DNA from: Clytia hemisphaerica
Lineage: Eukaryota; Cnidaria; Hydrozoa; Leptothecata; Clytiidae
Length of the DNA stretch: 64,000 nucleotides
Assembly: GCA_902728285.1 (NCBI GenBank)
Contig: CACVBU010000738.1
Span: 124,001 to 188,000, forward strand
Direction: 5' to 3'
Part shown: positions 60,498 to 64,000 of the stretch, piece after piece
Numbering within the stretch: the stretch's first letter is position 1
Layout of the letters: every line of letters starts with the position of its first letter
Notes under the pieces: generated by a model
What the model saw: the letters and a program-made list of their open reading frames with translations, nothing else
What the model was told of the DNA's origin: nothing
Database searches by the model: none
Position numbers and translations under genes: made by a program

Positions 60498-60739
60498 GGT
60501 GCGTTTATTAAATAATTTTCCTTTTAGGAGGGGCGTTTATTCGAGGGGGGCATTTAAAAGAAGGGGGCGTTTTATTAGAAGTAATACGCCATTGAAAATG
60601 GTTAAAATTTTGAAATTTTAAGCTTTTCCGACCCTGAGCGAGATTAAAATTTGATCAAATTATTCTCCTCCTGCCTCTCACAAAAGAGCACTGTCTGCCC
60701 TGGAAATCTTAACAGTTTCTGCCATATTCTGCAAACTGG

Positions 60740-61060
60740 GGTTTGAGCAAAAATTAAACATGTAAAATGTAAAAATTTTCCGAATCCCCCATTTTGATAA
60801 AAGCAATAATTAAATGAAACTTATGAAAAAGCCTTAGGATCACGGATTGAAACAAATAAAAAGATATGTTATGAATGTTGCAGCCACCCCTCATGTTAGG
60901 CACTGTGAGGCCAACACTGGGACTGAAAAGAAGGACCATGTGAAATGAAACAATCTTATTGACTGAAATTTGGTAAACAGTCCGACAGTCTAGTCTACTG
61001 ACAGCAATGCAGCAATTTAAAAAAAACCAGAGAGGACTTCCTTTTGTGTGTAATTCAACC
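60740..61060. repeat. diverged fragment of element X
   Basis: AATTTTCCGAATCCCCCATTT, GATCACGGATTGAAACAAAT, and CACTGTGAGGCC..GGACTGAAAAGAAGG follow the order seen in 38,810-39,620, but similarity is low and ends are not found. It lies in the spacer of the 59.6-63.1-kb inverted repeat. Confidence 0.45.
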
Positions 61061-61145
61061 AGATTCAACATCAAACTCGATTATCAGGGATGACATCAAA
61101 TATCCTTAACCATCTCAAATGAGTAAAGTGATGAGAAAAACTTAC

Positions 61146-61700
61146 CATCTTGTGAATTTGAGTGCTGGACTGGGATTGTTTGATATAATGGATCTGACCG
61201 CTTTCAGTGTTTTTCTGCACTGCAAACCAAAGTTGTTGTGAACACGTAGAGCCGCATCCCACCAAGTCTACGTCAAACTAAAATTCCCCACAAACCGATA
61301 AGACAAGCAAATAATCTAATGGAGCTAATTAAAGTTTTTCAAAAGCAAGTTTAAGTCAAAATCTGTCCCAAGTTGGCCATCAAGGTAGAAATTAGCTCCC
61401 TAGTATTTAAAATATTGAATAATGAGGAAGAAAGTTTCTGGTACCGTCTAGACAGAGCTTTATTTAGCTAAAATTGAATGTAAACAGAGCCGTATCGATC
61501 ATTCGCCAAGGAACACGAGATGAAAACGGTTCCCGCCATTTTTTCAGCAAGACCTGATTTTATTTTACGAAATCGCAAAATTATGAAGTCCAATTCAGTT
61601 GTGACACCAAAGGATAAGTTGACCTTTTACTCGTACTATGTTGTCTTTCAATAATAGAATCTTTCTAAAGTTTCTTACCTTTATAAACTGGGCTATTCAT
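61146..61700 (-). CDS. two phase-compatible exons of an unidentified gene
   Basis: Exon 61,700-61,679 reads MNSPVYK and ends G|GTAAGA; exon 61,267-61,146 follows GACGTAG with DLVGCGSTCSQQLWFAV and ends HKM|GTAAGT. Joined, the split codon is GAC and there is no stop. Both donors match the consensus. I do not recognise the protein; it is Ser/Gln-rich. The frame at 61,679 is open upstream of the Met, so that exon may start earlier. No third exon was found in the repeat-filled DNA to the left. Confidence 0.4.
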
Positions 61701-62247
61701 TTTTGGGAAATGACCTTTTGTTTGCTTATCACTTATGCTAGTTGGATTTACATTTAAAAAACAGGTGAAGACAATGTGTCAATGACACATTTAATGTATA
61801 ATTATCACAAGGGGAGCCATCCATATTCAAACTTGCCACAAAATTTATTGATTGGACGTTCGGGGATGGGGGAGTAGGTGGAGGTTTACTCGTGGCAAAG
61901 AAATTTTAGAGAAGTTTTTATTCCATCATGCCAAATGTTAGGGTGTGCATTCTTTGGGGTTTTTGGTGAGGAACAAGGAAGAATTCGCCAAAATGAACTT
62001 CAATGCAATAGTACTTACCTTTAAATCATCCAAACCTTTTCTTTCTTTTTTTGAATCAATCAGAAATTATCAGGGAAAAGGTTAGCGCGCTGCTGTCAGT
62101 TAGCGACTCCAGAAGTCATGCAACTTTCGTTGACGTCAAACCAAATGTTTCATTTTCCCGTGAACTTTGAACCCTTGGAACTTTATTTCTATGTATGCTA
62201 AAGCGTTCCGGTTTTTACTAAATGAAAGCCCGTGATCTTAGCGTGAT

Positions 62248-63122
62248 CCAGCGGTATATAACACTGTGGACACGGGCTAGACGGCAAATTGGTAAAATGC
62301 CGAACGTTTTGCAACATTTTGAAAATTGTTTGCCGACGGGAGAAAAAAAATTAGCAAATGTGTCTGGAAATGGAGGAAAATGTATTTGGAGGCTGAAACT
62401 TTGTATGTTTATCAGAAAAAGGGTGAGGAATTCAAAAATCACAATCGCTAATTCTAGTTCTTTCATTTTCATGTAGTTTTTTTAACTTTTTTGCTTCTTT
62501 AGCATGAGAATGTCCCAAAAAAAAGTTTTTATTTCTGCCGAAATGGATTTTCTTTTCATTTGGGGTTTCTCCTTTCAGAAAAACTTATTCTTTACTCATA
62601 AGTTTTTGTTCCTCCATTTCCAGAGGCCCCTTGAAAATGGGTCCTACCACCTTTTTTGACTCATTTCAACCTTTTCCAAGCTATTTTCTTCAAAAACAAA
62701 AATAAAACAATGCAATGTCTTCTTTTTTCAAAAAAAGATATCTTTCGTTATTTTGATAAATATACTAAACATTTTACAAATATTTTTATATAATAATATT
62801 TTAACACCATCAAAGAATTCTCCCTCCAAATTTCAGGCCTCTAGCTAAACTAGAAAAAGAGATATGCAAAATTGAAGAAGCATGACTGGAAAATTTCTTT
62901 TTTTTCTTTTTCGACACACTTTTCGAATTTTTCCAAGCTATTTTCCTAACCTTTTTTTTGACATTTTAGTTAAATTTTTGACACTAAAATTTGAATATCT
63001 TTACAACCACTTATCCTCTGGAGGCCTATGACCCCTCATTTTCTTTCTTTTTCAAAGCTCTACAAGATAGGATAGGTTTTGAAGAAAAAAATTAAAATTT
63101 GAAAAATCTTCTGGAGTTGCTA
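62248..63122. repeat. right arm of the 3.5-kb inverted repeat
   Basis: Reverse complement of 59,587-60,497, beginning TCCAGCGGTATATAACACTG and ending CTTCTGGAGTTGCTA. The arm is about 36 bases shorter than the left one. The flanks show no target duplication. Confidence 0.8.
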
Positions 63123-63167
63123 TATCAGTCAAGAACAAGTGCAAATTAGGATACCTTTGGCCAATCC

Positions 63168-63661
63168 ACGTGCGTTTGGTTTGGGAACGTGAAAAACGAA
63201 CACGAACTACCCATGTCTAAACTTTTCAATATATCTCAAGAACTAATAGATTTTTTGAAATTCTGTTCCTGAATAGTTTTACTATATTCTGTGAAAAAAT
63301 CATAACTATCAGTCAAATACTCGTTCATCTATTTGAGATTGAAGACAAAAATTTGTGAAGAAAAATAAACCTTGAGCACAAAAAATGCTTTTTTAGACAC
63401 TTTTTTCCACTGAAAAACAAATAACTTTTATAGACTTATACCTTCCCCAAACATTGAAGAAGCCTCTACTCACGTGCGTTTGGTTTGGAAACGCGAAACA
63501 CGAACGCAAACTACCCATGTCTAAACTTTTCAATATATCTCCAGAACTAACAGATTTTTTGAAATTCTGTAAAAAAGTGCTTTTTTAAACACTTTTTCCA
63601 CCGAAAAACAAATAACTTTTACAGACTTACCTTCCCCAAACATTGAAGAAGCCTCTACTAG
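63168..63661. repeat. tandem duplication, unit about 306 bp
   Basis: CACGTGCGTTTGGTTTGG begins both copies (63,168 and 63,474), and both contain ACTACCCATGTCTAAACTTT and end with ACATTGAAGAAGCCTCTACT. The second copy lacks an internal stretch of roughly 110 bp. Confidence 0.8.
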
Positions 63662-63714
63662 TTAAAGTAAATGAGATAAGATAAGATAAAACCTTAAAAT
63701 CAACCAGAACTTAC

Positions 63715-63757
63715 AACCTTTCGTCCAAAGCAAAAGACGTGCTTTTCTCGCCGCCAT
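63715..63757 (-). CDS. possible first coding exon, MAARKARLLLWTKG
   Basis: AAAATGGCGGCGAG is a strong start context; 14 codons then run to T|GTAAGT. It could begin a minus-strand gene, perhaps the one at 61.1-61.7 kb, but the phase (1) does not fit any acceptor I could place directly before 61,700. Weak evidence. Confidence 0.25.
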
Positions 63758-64000
63758 TTTGTTTTGTAATGAGAATTCTAGAGAATTCCATTCGTTTCCA
63801 GCTCCCGCGGTCTTTTTTCATCCAATCAGATCGCGTGATTTCACTTTCGCTTTCTCTAGTCCAATAAGACTGCGGGATTTGAGTCATGTGACATCTCTAT
63901 TAAAAAACCCGTGCAAAATACAGGGGGCCACAAATAGAAATACAGGGGGTCACACTACTGACTACAGGAACTGAAAGCAAGCAATTAAGGCCAACATTTT

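Overview
The window is animal nuclear DNA. It holds intron-rich genes with GT..AG junctions, animal protein families (a ClC-3/4/5 exchanger, a sphingosine-1-phosphate-phosphatase-like enzyme, TMEM258, a rhodopsin-type GPCR) and many DNA transposons plus LINEs. The sequence is AT-rich. An invertebrate, perhaps a cnidarian or another early-branching or marine lineage, fits, but I cannot name the species. I assembled the exons by reading splice junctions and checking that codon phase carries across each one; no search was run.

Layout. 0-7 kb: LINE remnant and a deep stack of nested terminal-inverted-repeat (TIR) elements, several with exact target-site duplications (TSDs). 7-9 kb: one plausible first exon (minus), otherwise unassigned. 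9.2-20.2 kb (minus): a 13-exon SGPP/LCB3-like gene of about 444 residues; its 5.8-kb first intron contains a 2.9-kb foldback element. 22.2-34.7 kb (minus): a complete 17-exon ClC-3/4/5 gene of about 814 residues. Its introns carry several MITEs, a partial tandem duplication of exon 6, and on the opposite strand a single-exon GPCR gene with a frameshift. 35-46 kb: nested TIR elements with no host gene. 46-50 kb: LINE pieces, including a roughly 3-kb copy with a PHD-like finger, endonuclease and reverse transcriptase. 51.1-53.1 kb: a 15-bp minisatellite and a FLYWCH-MULE transposase gene with two frameshifts. 54 kb (minus): TMEM258. 55-64 kb: large inverted repeats, nested insertions and fragments of one or two unidentified minus-strand genes.

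The host genes are independent of each other. SGPP and ClC are on the same strand, with the ClC stop about 2 kb upstream of the SGPP start. SGPP-type enzymes and TMEM258 act in the ER, and ClC-3/4/5 proteins act in endosomes. The clearest oddities are the intronic foldback element, the half-exon duplication that gives the ClC gene a decoy splice acceptor, the broken antisense GPCR, and a recurring set of CAGT-ended elements with 5-bp TSDs.
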